Below are positions 11,537 through 19,182 of a stretch of DNA of 34,668 nucleotides, piece after piece. Each line of letters opens with the position of its first letter. The first letter of the stretch is position 1. Source of the DNA: Sedimenticola sp. (lineage in GTDB: Bacteria; Pseudomonadota; Gammaproteobacteria; Chromatiales; Chromatiaceae); contig JALVEB010000088.1 of assembly GCA_027008705.1 (NCBI GenBank), forward strand, positions 1 to 34,668, given 5' to 3'. The notes under the pieces are model-generated. The model did not search any database and was not told where the DNA came from. It was given only the letters and a program-made list of their open reading frames with translations. The position numbers and the translations under genes are program-made.

Positions 11537-12422
11537 CGCAGCCTTCACCCGGTTTCTTGCGCAACACCAACAGCGTGTCGAACGACTGCTTGACAAGATA
11601 CTGCCCGATGCCCGGATCGCGCCGCAACGCCTGCACCAAGCGATGCGTCACGCGGCGCTCGGCGGCGGCAAGCGCATCCGTCCGTTGCTGACCTATGCCA
11701 CCGGACGTTGTCTTGGAGTCGATCCACAGCGGCTCGACCGTCCCGCCGCGGCCATCGAGCTGATCCATGCCTACTCGCTGGTCCACGACGACCTCCCGGC
11801 CATGGACGACGATACGCTCCGCCACGGAAAGCCAAGCTGCCATGCAGCCTTCGGTGAAGCCAGCGCGATCCTCGCCGGCGACGCTCTCCAATCACTGGCT
11901 TTCCACCTGTTGGCGCGCACCGACGATCCGGAAAAGCCCGAGATCCGTCTGCAACTGCTGGAAACCCTCGCCCATGCGGCCGGCTCGCGCGGCATGGCCG
12001 GAGGGCAGCAAATGGATATCGACGCGGTCGGCAGCGAACTGAGCTTGCCCGAGCTGGAGAACATGCACATCCACAAAACCGGCGCGCTGATCTGCGCCAG
12101 CGTGCGCGTCGCGGCGCTGGTCGCCGAAATCGACGAGGCCGCGAGCCAAGGCCTCGGACACTATGCCAAATGCATCGGCCTGGCGTTTCAGGTCTACGAC
12201 GACATCCTCGATATCGAAGGCGAAACCGAGGAACTCGGAAAAACCCAGGGGAAGGATCAACAGGAAGACAAACCCACCTACCCCCGCCTGCTCGGACTCG
12301 ACGGCGCGCGCGAGATGGCGACCCGCCTGGTCGACGACGCGCTCGAAAGCCTCTCGGCCTTCGATCACCGCGCCGACGCGCTACGCGGCATCGCCCGCTA
12401 CATCGTCACGCGGCGTCATTGA
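11529..12422 (+). CDS. ispA: Polyprenyl synthetase, probable farnesyl diphosphate synthase
   Basis: 297 aa. It condenses isopentenyl diphosphate with allylic diphosphates in isoprenoid synthesis. The first Asp-rich motif DDLPAMDDD is at 87-95 and the second, DDILD, at 224-228. GGGKRIRP (45-52) binds the diphosphate. Length, motif spacing and position after xseB fit IspA; chain length (C15 versus C20) cannot be decided with certainty from sequence alone. It is the last gene of the acnA-purB-xseB-ispA run and converges with the DUF3149 gene 20 bp downstream. Confidence 0.93.
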   Translation: MHDAAFTRFLAQHQQRVERLLDKILPDARIAPQRLHQAMRHAALGGGKRIRPLLTYATGRCLGVDPQRLDRPAAAIELIHAYSLVHDDLPAMDDDTLRHGKPSCHAAFGEASAILAGDALQSLAFHLLARTDDPEKPEIRLQLLETLAHAAGSRGMAGGQQMDIDAVGSELSLPELENMHIHKTGALICASVRVAALVAEIDEAASQGLGHYAKCIGLAFQVYDDILDIEGETEELGKTQGKDQQEDKPTYPRLLGLDGAREMATRLVDDALESLSAFDHRADALRGIARYIVTRRH

Positions 12423-12442
12423 ACCCACGCAGGCGGCCTGAT

Positions 12443-12574
12443 TCATTCGTCGGATTTACCCGATTTACCGACGAACATCACCAGAAAAAACGCCATCATA
12501 CCGATGATGAAGGCGATCACAAAGAAGGAAAGAATCCCCACCCAATCGCTGAACAGCTGATGCCACAGTTCCAT
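12443..12574 (-). CDS. DUF3149 single-pass membrane microprotein
   Basis: 43 aa: a short amphipathic start (MELWHQLFSDWVG), one transmembrane helix (about 14-35) and a charged tail (GKSGKSDE). This fits the DUF3149 family of tiny proteobacterial membrane proteins of unknown role. The start at 12574 is supported by GGAG six bases upstream (minus strand). An open frame extending to 12751 translates the R1 repeat and should be ignored. The repeat's left end lies 23 bp upstream of the start codon. Confidence 0.7.
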   Translation of the reverse strand: MELWHQLFSDWVGILSFFVIAFIIGMMAFFLVMFVGKSGKSDE

Positions 12575-12596
12575 GCCGGTCTCCGTATCGTGTTGA

Positions 12597-12759
12597 TATA
12601 TCGTTGTCCATGAATTTTCGGCCACTGCGACCGCCCCTCGCACCCGTGGGCGTTGTTGCGGAAACTCGCCATAGAATGGGCTATGACTCGCTTCCGCGCC
12701 TGGCCCACGGGCGCGAGGAACGGTCTCGAAAATTCGAAAACTCATGGGCAACGAGTATA
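12597..12759. repeat. R1 palindromic repeat, copy C (complete)
   Basis: The most complete copy: a 163-bp imperfect palindrome. The left arm begins TATATCGTTGTCCATGAATT and the right arm ends ACTCATGGGCAACGAGTATA, its near reverse complement. The arms meet near CATAGAATGGGCTATG (12670-12685). Copies A, B and D align to it. Transcription from either side would give a long hairpin RNA. Size and layout recall intergenic palindromes such as ERIC, but the sequence is not one I recognise. Confidence 0.85.
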
Positions 12760-12841
12760 GTCCGTGGAATTACACCAGCACCGAAAAGGCATTTCATTGA
12801 TCGGAATCAACATCCACAACGCAGGGCTATACGCTATACCA

Positions 12842-12971
12842 CGGGGCAATCGCGCTGAAATGCCATTGACCTGACAAGGCGCGGGGCCGATCAAGCGCAG
12901 CGGATCGGGCAACAGCGCCAAACCTTTGAAATCAGGAAACCTCAAGCGAAATGAAGCGCGATTGCCCTGGG
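12842..12971 (+). repeat. R2 inverted-repeat element, copy 1
   Basis: The left end (GGGCAATCGCGCTGAAAT) and the reverse complement of the right end (AGGGCAATCGCGCTTCATTT) are near-identical terminal inverted repeats of a 130-bp element. Internal landmarks are CTGACAAGGCGCGG, GATCAAGCGCAGCGGATCGG and ACCTTTGAAATCAGG, all of which recur in copy 3. No coding capacity. MITE-like, non-autonomous; no target duplication was clearly seen. Confidence 0.7.
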
Positions 12972-13129
12972 CTGTACCCGCCCTGACGCAAAAGCCATAC
13001 CCTGCCTACGGGTTCTCCCGAAATAGAAATCCGCCATCGATGGTCTATATTCACCAGACAAGCGGCTGCGTGGACCGATTGCGTCCCACGGCCGACAGGT
13101 ATCACAACGATCCACTACGAGGAGAGACC
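12972..13129 (+). other. Upstream region of the DUF4426 gene
   Basis: Completes the gene-free stretch 12575-13129, most of which is the R1 and R2 repeats. A TATATT at 13047-13052 could be a -10 box but has no convincing -35 partner. GGAGAGACC immediately precedes the ATG at 13130. Confidence 0.3.
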
Positions 13130-13573
13130 ATGAGAAAGGTATTGAGCATCCTGCTGGGCGCCGGTCTGCTGCTGGCCTGGCTCGGCGCGCTGGCCGAGAA
13201 TGCCACCGTCGTCGACGGCTACACCATCCATCACAACGCACTGACCACCGACATGCTGCCGAAGGATGTCGCGCGCGCCTACCATATCCAGCGCAGCAAG
13301 AACCGGGGCATGCTGAACGTCAGCGTCATCAAGCAAGAAGCCGGCACCATGGGAAAATCAGTACCGGTCAAGGTACGCGCCTTCGCCGCCAACCTGAACG
13401 GCCAGACACGCACGATCCCGATGCGCGAGATCCGCGAGGATGACGCCATCTACTACATCGGCGATTTCCGCGTCAACAACGAAGAGACCCTGAACTTCAC
13501 GATCGAGGTCTGGCTGCCCGGGCAGAAGAAGCCCGCGGTGGCCAAGCTGAGCCAGGAGTTCTTCACCAGCTGA
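13130..13573 (+). CDS. DUF4426 periplasmic protein
   Basis: 147 aa. A cleavable signal peptide (MRKVLSILLGAGLLLAWLGALA, cut after 22) is followed by a compact beta-rich domain that fits DUF4426: HHNALTTDMLPKDVARAYHIQ, GMLNVSVIKQE and the C-terminal FTIEVWLPGQKKP. Periplasmic, function unknown. The start at 13130 is set by GGAG at 13121-13124; an upstream in-frame ATG at 12926 would translate part of repeat R2. It converges with the safE-like gene 47 bp downstream. Confidence 0.8.
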   Translation: MRKVLSILLGAGLLLAWLGALAENATVVDGYTIHHNALTTDMLPKDVARAYHIQRSKNRGMLNVSVIKQEAGTMGKSVPVKVRAFAANLNGQTRTIPMREIREDDAIYYIGDFRVNNEETLNFTIEVWLPGQKKPAVAKLSQEFFTS

Positions 13574-13620
13574 GACACCGCCTTCCCGCCACGGATGGCA
13601 TCGCGGCGGCGCCGATGGCC

Positions 13621-14295
13621 TCAAACCAGCGCCTGCCAGAACATCGACAGCGCCAGCATCACCACCAAAGCGCCGGCAAGATGGCGTACCCACGCGCGGT
13701 GAGTAAACGCCCGCATGCGCGTCGCCACCGCCCCCATCAGCAACAGGTTTGGCAGCGTGCCGAGACCGAAACCCAGCATCAGCAAGGCGCCATGCCACGC
13801 ATCGCCGGCCGACAGCGACCAAATCAGCATGCTATAGACCAGCCCACACGGCAGCCAGCCCCATACCAGCCCCAGCGCCAACGCCTGAGAGAAGCTCCGG
13901 ACCGGCAGGAAACGGCGCCCGAGGGGCTCGATGCGCCGCCACAGCGCACCGCCGGCGCTCTCGACGCGGCGCAGCAGGTTCAACCAGCCTCCGAGGTACA
14001 ACCCCATCAGCAGGGTCATCGTCGCGGCGAACAGATAGAGCAGCCACTGGGCCTCGAAGCCACCCTGGGAACGCGCCAGCAACAGGCCGATGCCGCCGGC
14101 GATCGCGCCGGCCAAGGCATAACTGACAAGCCGTCCAAGATTGTAGCCCAGTTGCAAGCGCCAGCGAAGCCGGGCCCGGGCCCGGGCGTCAATGCCCAGG
14201 CTCAGTGCCGAGACAATGCCGCCGCACATCCCGACGCAATGCACGCCACCGAGCAGACCGGCCAGCATCGCGGCAAGAAAACCCGTCTCGTTCAT
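13621..14295 (-). CDS. SafE/UreH-type membrane protein (cytochrome/metal biogenesis family)
   Basis: 224 aa with about six membrane helices. It has the paired Cys motifs of this family: HCVGMCGG (C20, C24) in the first helix and WLPCGLVYS near 155 in the second half, giving a CcdA/DsbD-like inverted arrangement. Homologues annotated sulfite exporter TauE/SafE or UreH-domain proteins are often found near cbb3 oxidase assembly genes and are thought to handle copper or thiols. No oxidase genes are here. It is the last gene of xth-ampG-safE-like; its start overlaps the ampG stop (ATGA). Confidence 0.8.
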   Translation of the reverse strand: MNETGFLAAMLAGLLGGVHCVGMCGGIVSALSLGIDARARARLRWRLQLGYNLGRLVSYALAGAIAGGIGLLLARSQGGFEAQWLLYLFAATMTLLMGLYLGGWLNLLRRVESAGGALWRRIEPLGRRFLPVRSFSQALALGLVWGWLPCGLVYSMLIWSLSAGDAWHGALLMLGFGLGTLPNLLLMGAVATRMRAFTHRAWVRHLAGALVVMLALSMFWQALV

Positions 14296-15542
14296 TCGAA
14301 CAACACCCCGCGATCACGCCGCTTCAACCAGTACAACAAGGCCAACCCGGGCGCCGCGAGCGCCGCGCACAGCAGAAAAAACGGCGCCCAACCCAACGCC
14401 TCGACCAGGTAGCCGGTCGGCGCCGCGGCGAAGATACGCGGCATCCCCATGAAGCTGCTGAGCAATGCGTACTGGGTTGCGGTGAAACGCTTATTGGTCA
14501 GACTGGCCATGAAACCCACGAAAGCCGCGGTGCCGAGCCCGGCGCTGAAGTTTTCGAGCGTCACCACCGAGGCCAGCGCCCAGTCCTGGTGACCGACCGT
14601 GGTGAGCCAGGCGAAACCGGCGGTCGAAACGCCTTGGAGCACGCCGAAGCCCATCAGGCCGGCGAACAGGCCGATGCGCATCAGCAACAGGCCGCCGACC
14701 ATCGAACCGGCGATCGTCGCCCAAAAGCCGAACAGCTTGACGATCGCGCCGATCTCGGTCTTGCTGAAACCCAGCTCCAGGTAGAACGGCGTGGTCATCT
14801 GGCTGGCCATGATGTCGCCGATCTTGTAGAGCAGAATGAACAGCAGGATCGCGATCGCATCCTGACGCCGGAAGTATTCGACGAACGGCTCGATCACCGC
14901 CGCGCGCAGGGTCTTCGGCGCACCGAACTCGAGCGCTGGTTCGCGACTCGCCAGCGTGGCGACGACGCAGGCCAGCATCGCCGCCGCCATCAACAGGTAA
15001 GTGCCGCGATAGCCGATCAGGTCAGCCAGGATCAGACCACCACCGGAAGCCAACAGCATGCCGACGCGATAGCCGCCGACATACAGCGAGGCGCCCATGC
15101 CCTGCTCGTCATCGGCCAGCGATTCCCGGCGATAGGCATCGATAACGATGTCCTGGCTGGCGGAGAAGAAGCCCAACAGCAACGAGGCCAGCGCGACCAA
15201 CCCGAGATGATCGCGTGGGTCGGACAGCGCGAGCAGCGCGATCGAGCCGGCCAGGCACAGTTGCCAGACGAGCAGCCAGCCGCGCCGCCGTCCCAGAAAC
15301 GGCGGTACATAGCGATCCATCAGCGGCGCCCAGACGAACTTCAGCGTATACGGCAGACCGACCAGCGCGAACAGACCGATGGTCGACAAATCGACCGCGC
15401 TCTCCTTCATCCACGCCTGCAACAGCGAGCCGGTCAGCAACAGCGGCAGGCCGGATGCGAAGCCCATCACGAAAGCCGCCAACATGCGGCCGCTGAACAG
15501 CGCGTCGCCGACCTCTCGCCAGTCACGCTTGCCCGGGCTCAC
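14292..15542 (-). CDS. ampG: AmpG-family muropeptide permease (MFS)
   Basis: 416 aa, about 12 membrane helices. AmpG imports GlcNAc-anhydroMurNAc peptides from the periplasm for cell-wall recycling and indirectly sets AmpC beta-lactamase induction. Family-like segments are GFASGLPLLLTGSLLQAWMKE (about 27-47), PYTLKFVWAPLMDRY (64-78) and GFFSASQDIVIDAYRRE. The start is a GTG at 15542 overlapping the xth stop (GTGA). It is somewhat shorter than E. coli AmpG (491), which has extra C-terminal helices. Confidence 0.9.
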   Translation of the reverse strand: MSPGKRDWREVGDALFSGRMLAAFVMGFASGLPLLLTGSLLQAWMKESAVDLSTIGLFALVGLPYTLKFVWAPLMDRYVPPFLGRRRGWLLVWQLCLAGSIALLALSDPRDHLGLVALASLLLGFFSASQDIVIDAYRRESLADDEQGMGASLYVGGYRVGMLLASGGGLILADLIGYRGTYLLMAAAMLACVVATLASREPALEFGAPKTLRAAVIEPFVEYFRRQDAIAILLFILLYKIGDIMASQMTTPFYLELGFSKTEIGAIVKLFGFWATIAGSMVGGLLLMRIGLFAGLMGFGVLQGVSTAGFAWLTTVGHQDWALASVVTLENFSAGLGTAAFVGFMASLTNKRFTATQYALLSSFMGMPRIFAAAPTGYLVEALGWAPFFLLCAALAAPGLALLYWLKRRDRGVLFE

Positions 15543-16318
15543 GCCGGCGGCTCCAGATCATAGTCGATGCTCAGCGGGGCGTGGTCCGAAAAACGCTGCT
15601 CCTTGTAGATCGAAGCCGCGCGGATGCGCTCGCGCAGCCCTGGGGTAACCACTTGATAATCGATGCGCCAACCGACGTTGCGCGCCCAGGCCTGCCCCCG
15701 GTTCGACCACCAGGTATACTGCTCCGGCCTCGGATCGACGACGCGGAAAGCATCGACGAAGCCGGCGCGACCGAACAACTCGTCCATCCACGCCCGCTCC
15801 TCGGGCAGAAATCCCGAATGCTTCTGGTTGGCGCGCCAGTTCTTCAGATCGATCGCCTTGTGCGCGATATTCCAGTCGCCGCACAGGATATACTCCCGTC
15901 GACGCCGGCGCAGCTTGCGCAGGTAGGGAAGAAAGCGTTCGAGGAACTCGAACTTCCGTTGCTGGCGCTCGTCCGAAGACGAACCGGAATGCAGATACAG
16001 CGAGACCACCGACAGGTCATCGAAGCAGGCCTCGATATAGCGTCCCTCGCGATCGACATCCTCCCAACCGATACCATGCAGCACCTGTTTCGGCTTGGCG
16101 CGGCAATACAAGCCGACCCCACTGTAGCCCTTGCGCTCGGCGGCATGGTAATAGCAGTGATAGCCCTGCGGATGGAACAGCGGATCGGCGATCTGAAACG
16201 GCTGCGCCTTGAGCTCCTGCAAACAGACGAAATCGGCGTGCTGGCGCGCCAGCCAGCCGAACAGACCCTTGCGGGCGGCGGCGCGGATACCGTTGACATT
16301 CAGCGTAATGACGCGCAT
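15539..16318 (-). CDS. xth: Exodeoxyribonuclease III (AP endonuclease)
   Basis: 259 aa. This exonuclease III family enzyme cuts 5' of abasic sites and removes 3' blocking groups in base-excision repair. Catalytic residues are in place: N7 (LNVNG), E35 (LQELKA), D148 and N150 (GDWNIAH), and D245/H246 (FSDHAPL). The start at 16318 (MRVITLNVNG) is chosen by homology, with GGAG seven bases upstream; this ribosome binding site sits at the edge of repeat R1 copy D. A six-codon upstream in-frame ATG at 16336 is unlikely. It heads an operon with ampG. Confidence 0.95.
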   Translation of the reverse strand: MRVITLNVNGIRAAARKGLFGWLARQHADFVCLQELKAQPFQIADPLFHPQGYHCYYHAAERKGYSGVGLYCRAKPKQVLHGIGWEDVDREGRYIEACFDDLSVVSLYLHSGSSSDERQQRKFEFLERFLPYLRKLRRRRREYILCGDWNIAHKAIDLKNWRANQKHSGFLPEERAWMDELFGRAGFVDAFRVVDPRPEQYTWWSNRGQAWARNVGWRIDYQVVTPGLRERIRAASIYKEQRFSDHAPLSIDYDLEPPA

Positions 16319-16321
16319 CGG

Positions 16322-16378
16322 GAGTCTCCGGCGCATGGAGCGCTCGCAGTGGCCGAAAATTCATGGGCGACGAGTATA
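16322..16378. repeat. R1 repeat, copy D (half copy)
   Basis: Only one arm is present, ending TTCATGGGCGACGAGTATA at 16360-16378, preceded by GCTCGCAGTGGCCGAAAA as in copies A and C. It lies directly upstream of xth and supplies its 5' leader. Confidence 0.7.
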
Positions 16379-16613
16379 TCAGCCTGCTGACATCTCCCCA
16401 TTTTTTCGGAAGTGGCCTTGTAAGGAATTGAAAATCAAGGGAAAGATGGGCCGAAAATGAAGTATCGGAGTTTTCGATGAGGAAAAATGGAAGTGCACAC
16501 AAGCCATTGAACCCCAAGGAAAACTCCGATGACTCAAGATGCCATAGAACGCACCAAATGGAAAGTCCGTTAGCAACCGGGTGAAAGGGCTGCCTTCCCT
16601 GATTAAGCGGCCG
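16379..16613 (+). mobile_element. Probable insertion-sequence remnant with hairpin-masked mini-ORF
   Basis: AT-richer than its surroundings. A 14-codon ORF (16529-16573, MTQDAIERTKWKVR) has an excellent Shine-Dalgarno AAGGA at 16516-16520. A perfect 12-bp inverted repeat, ATCGGAGTTTTC (16464-16475) and GAAAACTCCGAT (16519-16530), would bury that ribosome binding site and start codon. Hairpin-masked starts are a known way for insertion sequences to block read-through translation, so I read this as the decayed 5' end of a transposase gene. The family is not recognised. Confidence 0.35.
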
Positions 16614-16683
16614 GCAGGGCAATCGCACTTAAATTCCATTGACCCGACAGGGCGCAGGCTCGATCAAGCACAGCGGATCGGGC
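16614..16683 (+). repeat. R2 element, copy 2 (left part only)
   Basis: CAGGGCAATCGCACTTAAAT at 16615-16634 continues through CCCGACAGGGCG and GATCAAGCACAGCGGATCGG, matching R2 copy 1 in the same orientation. The other end is missing, and the sequence instead runs into a lone MITE end. Confidence 0.65.
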
Positions 16684-16708
16684 CTACTCATAGCCTGGGG
16701 AATATCAT

Positions 16709-16734
16709 TATCAGCTGGTTGGCTGAGTGGTTAC
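16709..16734. repeat. Solitary right end of the 8-127 MITE family
   Basis: CAGCTGGTTGGCTGAGTGGTTAC matches the right terminal repeat at 102-127 (CAGCGGTTAGCTGAGTAGTTAC) apart from a few changes. It lies 8 bp from the 3' end of the folB-folK gene. Confidence 0.5.
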
Positions 16735-16741
16735 GGTATTT

Positions 16742-17596
16742 TCACATTAAGTCGTGACAGGCTCCCAGGCGCCGCATCGGCTGGTTGTCGCGGTCGAAAT
16801 CGCGCCACAGGCTGGCATAGGTCCGGCCGTTCAGTGGATGTCGCTCGTGCGGCGCGACGTCGGCCAGCGGGCCGAGCACGAAGGCGTATTTCAGGATCTC
16901 GTCGCGTGGCACATGGACGCCGTCGAACTCGCCAAGCGCCTGCCCCCAGGTCAGGATGTCGACATCCAGCGTGCGCGCGGCAAAACGTTGCTTGCCGCGA
17001 ATACGACCATTGGCGGCCTCGAGCGCGTGCATCCAGTCATTCAGTTCGCCCAATGGCAGATCGCTGTCGATGCCGACGACCAGGTTATGGAACGGCTCGC
17101 CGTCGAAGCCCACGGCCTCGCTCTCGTAGACCGGTGAGACCACCAGCTCGCCGAAGCGCTCGCGCAATGCGCGCAGCGCGGCGCGCAGCGAGCGCTCACG
17201 CTCGATGTTGCTGCCAAGGCTCAGCCACAGGCGCCGCGAGGCGGCGGCGCGGCGACGCTCGATGAGGACACCGACCGCGGCGGCCATGCCGAGCGCCTCG
17301 GGCTTGCGCAGGCGCAGCCGCAGCCAATCGACGGAGAAGCTGTCGAGCAATACCGCGGCGAGATGTTCGGCCAGGGTCTCGACCAGGGCGAAGCGCGTCG
17401 CCGCGCATACCGCCAGCGCGGTGTGCGCCACCGCGGCATAGTCGAGCGCATCGGCCAATACATCCTCGCGCGCGGCAGCGGCGACATCGGCCGTCAACTC
17501 GATGTCCAGCCACAGTGGCTGGCGCAGCCGGCGTTCCCAAGGATGCACCCCGATGCGCGCCCGCGCGCCGAGTCTTTCGATCGAAACCCTGTCCAT
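16742..17596 (-). CDS. Fused dihydroneopterin aldolase (FolB) and HPPK (FolK)
   Basis: 284 aa with two folate-pathway enzymes in one chain. Residues 1-117 are FolB: IGVHPWERRLRQPLWLDIEL (E21), DYAAVAHTALAV (53-64), LVETLAEHLA (71-80) and RKPEAL with K98; it cleaves 7,8-dihydroneopterin. Residues about 123-270 are FolK: LWLSLGSNIERERSL, and the HPPK signature ARTLDVDIL at 207-215; it pyrophosphorylates the product. The two act consecutively, so the fusion makes sense. The start at 17596 aligns with known FolB N-termini, although GGAG is only three bases upstream. The extreme C-terminus (GACHDLM) runs to the edge of the repeat graveyard. It is divergent from plsY, as folB often is. Confidence 0.9.
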   Translation of the reverse strand: MDRVSIERLGARARIGVHPWERRLRQPLWLDIELTADVAAAAREDVLADALDYAAVAHTALAVCAATRFALVETLAEHLAAVLLDSFSVDWLRLRLRKPEALGMAAAVGVLIERRRAAASRRLWLSLGSNIERERSLRAALRALRERFGELVVSPVYESEAVGFDGEPFHNLVVGIDSDLPLGELNDWMHALEAANGRIRGKQRFAARTLDVDILTWGQALGEFDGVHVPRDEILKYAFVLGPLADVAPHERHPLNGRTYASLWRDFDRDNQPMRRLGACHDLM

Positions 17597-17683
17597 TTCT
17601 CCATGATACCGGGATCCGAGCGACTTGACCCGGCCGATTCACCGCCAGACAATGCCGCCTTTTCCTCCGCCCGGCCAGTCATC

Positions 17684-18274
17684 ATGCAACTCGATCTGTT
17701 CTTCATTCTCGCCGCCTATCTGCTCGGCTCGCTGTCCAGCGCCATCATCACCTGCCGCCTGATGGGGCTGCCCGACCCACGTTCCGGAGGCTCCGGCAAT
17801 CCCGGCGCCACCAATGTGCTGCGTCTGGGCGGTAAGAAGGCCGCCGCGCTGACGCTGTTGGGCGACAGTCTGAAAGGCTTCGCGCCGGTGCTCGCGGCGG
17901 TGCTCTCGGGACGCCCCGAGTGGGTGATCGCGGCGGTCGGCCTGGCGGCCTTTCTCGGCCACCTCTATCCGTTGTTTTTCGGCTTCCAGGGGGGCAAGGG
18001 GGTTGCGACCGCGTTCGGGGTCTACTTCGGTCTGGACTGGCGGGTCGGCGCGCTGATCGCGGCGCTGTGGGTCGGCATCGCCGTGTCAACGCGGATCTCG
18101 TCCCTGTCGGCACTGGTCTCGATGGGGCTGGCACCCCTGCTGGTGTGGTATTTCCGTCCCCAGGGTCCATTGGTCCTCATGGCCGTGGTCATCGCGCTAT
18201 TGCTGGCGTGGCGCCATCGCGAGAACATCCAGCGCCTGCTCGATGGTGAGGAAAGCCGCATCGGCCGTCAATGA
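17684..18274 (+). CDS. plsY: Acyl-phosphate:glycerol-3-phosphate acyltransferase
   Basis: 196 aa, about five membrane helices. PlsY acylates glycerol-3-phosphate with acyl-phosphate, the first step of phospholipid synthesis in the PlsX/PlsY route. Family motifs are SGNPGATNVLR (37-47) and GHLYPLFFGFQGGKGVAT. The start at 17684 (MQLDLFFILAAYLLGS) fits the family; a longer in-frame start at 17363 would run through folB. No clear Shine-Dalgarno. Its last seven bases overlap the convergent small membrane gene. Confidence 0.95.
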   Translation: MQLDLFFILAAYLLGSLSSAIITCRLMGLPDPRSGGSGNPGATNVLRLGGKKAAALTLLGDSLKGFAPVLAAVLSGRPEWVIAAVGLAAFLGHLYPLFFGFQGGKGVATAFGVYFGLDWRVGALIAALWVGIAVSTRISSLSALVSMGLAPLLVWYFRPQGPLVLMAVVIALLLAWRHRENIQRLLDGEESRIGRQ

Positions 18275-18393
18275 CCGATGGGGTAACGCCCTCCGGAGAG
18301 ACGGATATCCGGCACCAGGAAGACGAACAGGATCGCGACCAGCAACGCCGCAAGCAGAATCAGGATCATCGTCTTCTTGCCCATCGCCTTCAT
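18268..18393 (-). CDS. 41-residue single-pass membrane protein
   Basis: Start MKAMGKKTM, then one hydrophobic helix (about 9-28), then the polar tail VPDIRLSGGRYPIGH. The ATG at 18393 overlaps the stop of the HAD phosphatase gene (ATGA), which argues for real, coupled translation. An alternative start is at 18384 (MGKKTM). No family recognised; it could assist or anchor the upstream phosphatase, but that is inference only. Confidence 0.5.
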   Translation of the reverse strand: MKAMGKKTMILILLAALLVAILFVFLVPDIRLSGGRYPIGH

Positions 18394-19046
18394 TGCCTCA
18401 AGCTGATGATTTCCCAATCTTTCTCCGTGGCATGGGCGCGCAGTTCGTCGTCTGGATCGACCGCCACCGGGCGTTCGACCAGTTCGAGCAACGGCAGATC
18501 GTTGTGGGAATCGCTGTAGAAACAGCTTCCGTCCAGCGTCTCGCCGCGCGCCAGCAGCCACTCCCGCAAGCGTTCTACCTTGCCTTCACGAAAGCTCGGC
18601 GTGCCGTCCACTTCTCCAGTATAGCGCCCATCGCGCAACGCGGGTTCGGTCGCGATCAGGTTCGGCACGCCGAAGCGCTCGGCGATTGGTTCGGTGACGA
18701 AGCGATTGGTGGCGGTGATGATCACCAGTGTGTCACCCTCGATGCGATGGCCGTCGACGAGCATCTCGGCGGCGGGCTGGATCAAGGGTTCGATCTTCTC
18801 GGCCAGGAATCCCTCGCGCCAACGTCGCAGGGTTTCTCTGTCACGCCCGGCGAGTGGCCGCAACGAGAAACGCAGGAATTCATGGATGTCCAGTTTCCCC
18901 TCACGATACTCGCGGTAGAAGCGTTCGTTCTCGGACTCGTAGGTTTCGCCATCGACGATCCCCTGTTCGACCAGGTATCGGCCCCACAGGTAATCGGAAT
19001 CGCCGGCCAACAGAGTATTGTCGAGATCGAAAAGAGCCAATGCCAC
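18390..19046 (-). CDS. HAD-IB family phosphatase (SerB-like; possible histidinol-phosphatase)
   Basis: 218 aa cytosolic HAD hydrolase. Motif I is DLDNTLL with nucleophile D7 and acid D9; motif II is VIITATNRF; the Lys of motif III lies in FREGKVERL; motif IV is [12 protein letters not shown]. Starts at GTG 19046, with GGAG eight bases upstream. It lies divergent to rppH-ptsP, the same neighbourhood as Pseudomonas aeruginosa PA0335-rppH-ptsP, where the HAD gene has been linked to histidinol-phosphate hydrolysis. That substrate is plausible here but not proved by sequence; phosphoserine or another small phosphate ester is the alternative. Confidence 0.88.
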   Translation of the reverse strand: MALALFDLDNTLLAGDSDYLWGRYLVEQGIVDGETYESENERFYREYREGKLDIHEFLRFSLRPLAGRDRETLRRWREGFLAEKIEPLIQPAAEMLVDGHRIEGDTLVIITATNRFVTEPIAERFGVPNLIATEPALRDGRYTGEVDGTPSFREGKVERLREWLLARGETLDGSCFYSDSHNDLPLLELVERPVAVDPDDELRAHATEKDWEIISLRQ

Positions 19047-19182
19047 GCCTTGTTCTCCGCATGCTTCGTTTCAAGAAAAGCGCGAATATACCCGATTCCA
19101 TTGCCAGACAATAGTTTATCCGCTTGAGTCCCAGCCATGGTTTATGGAAAAATGGCCTTCAATACAGCCAAGGCAGCCCCCC

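Noticed and set aside
13586-13609. GC hairpin between DUF4426 and safE-like genes as a terminator
   Set aside because: The stem has a mismatch and no T run follows on either strand.
14205-15563. Plus-strand frame of 452 codons opposite ampG
   Set aside because: Gln/Arg/His-rich shadow of a hydrophobic minus-strand gene.
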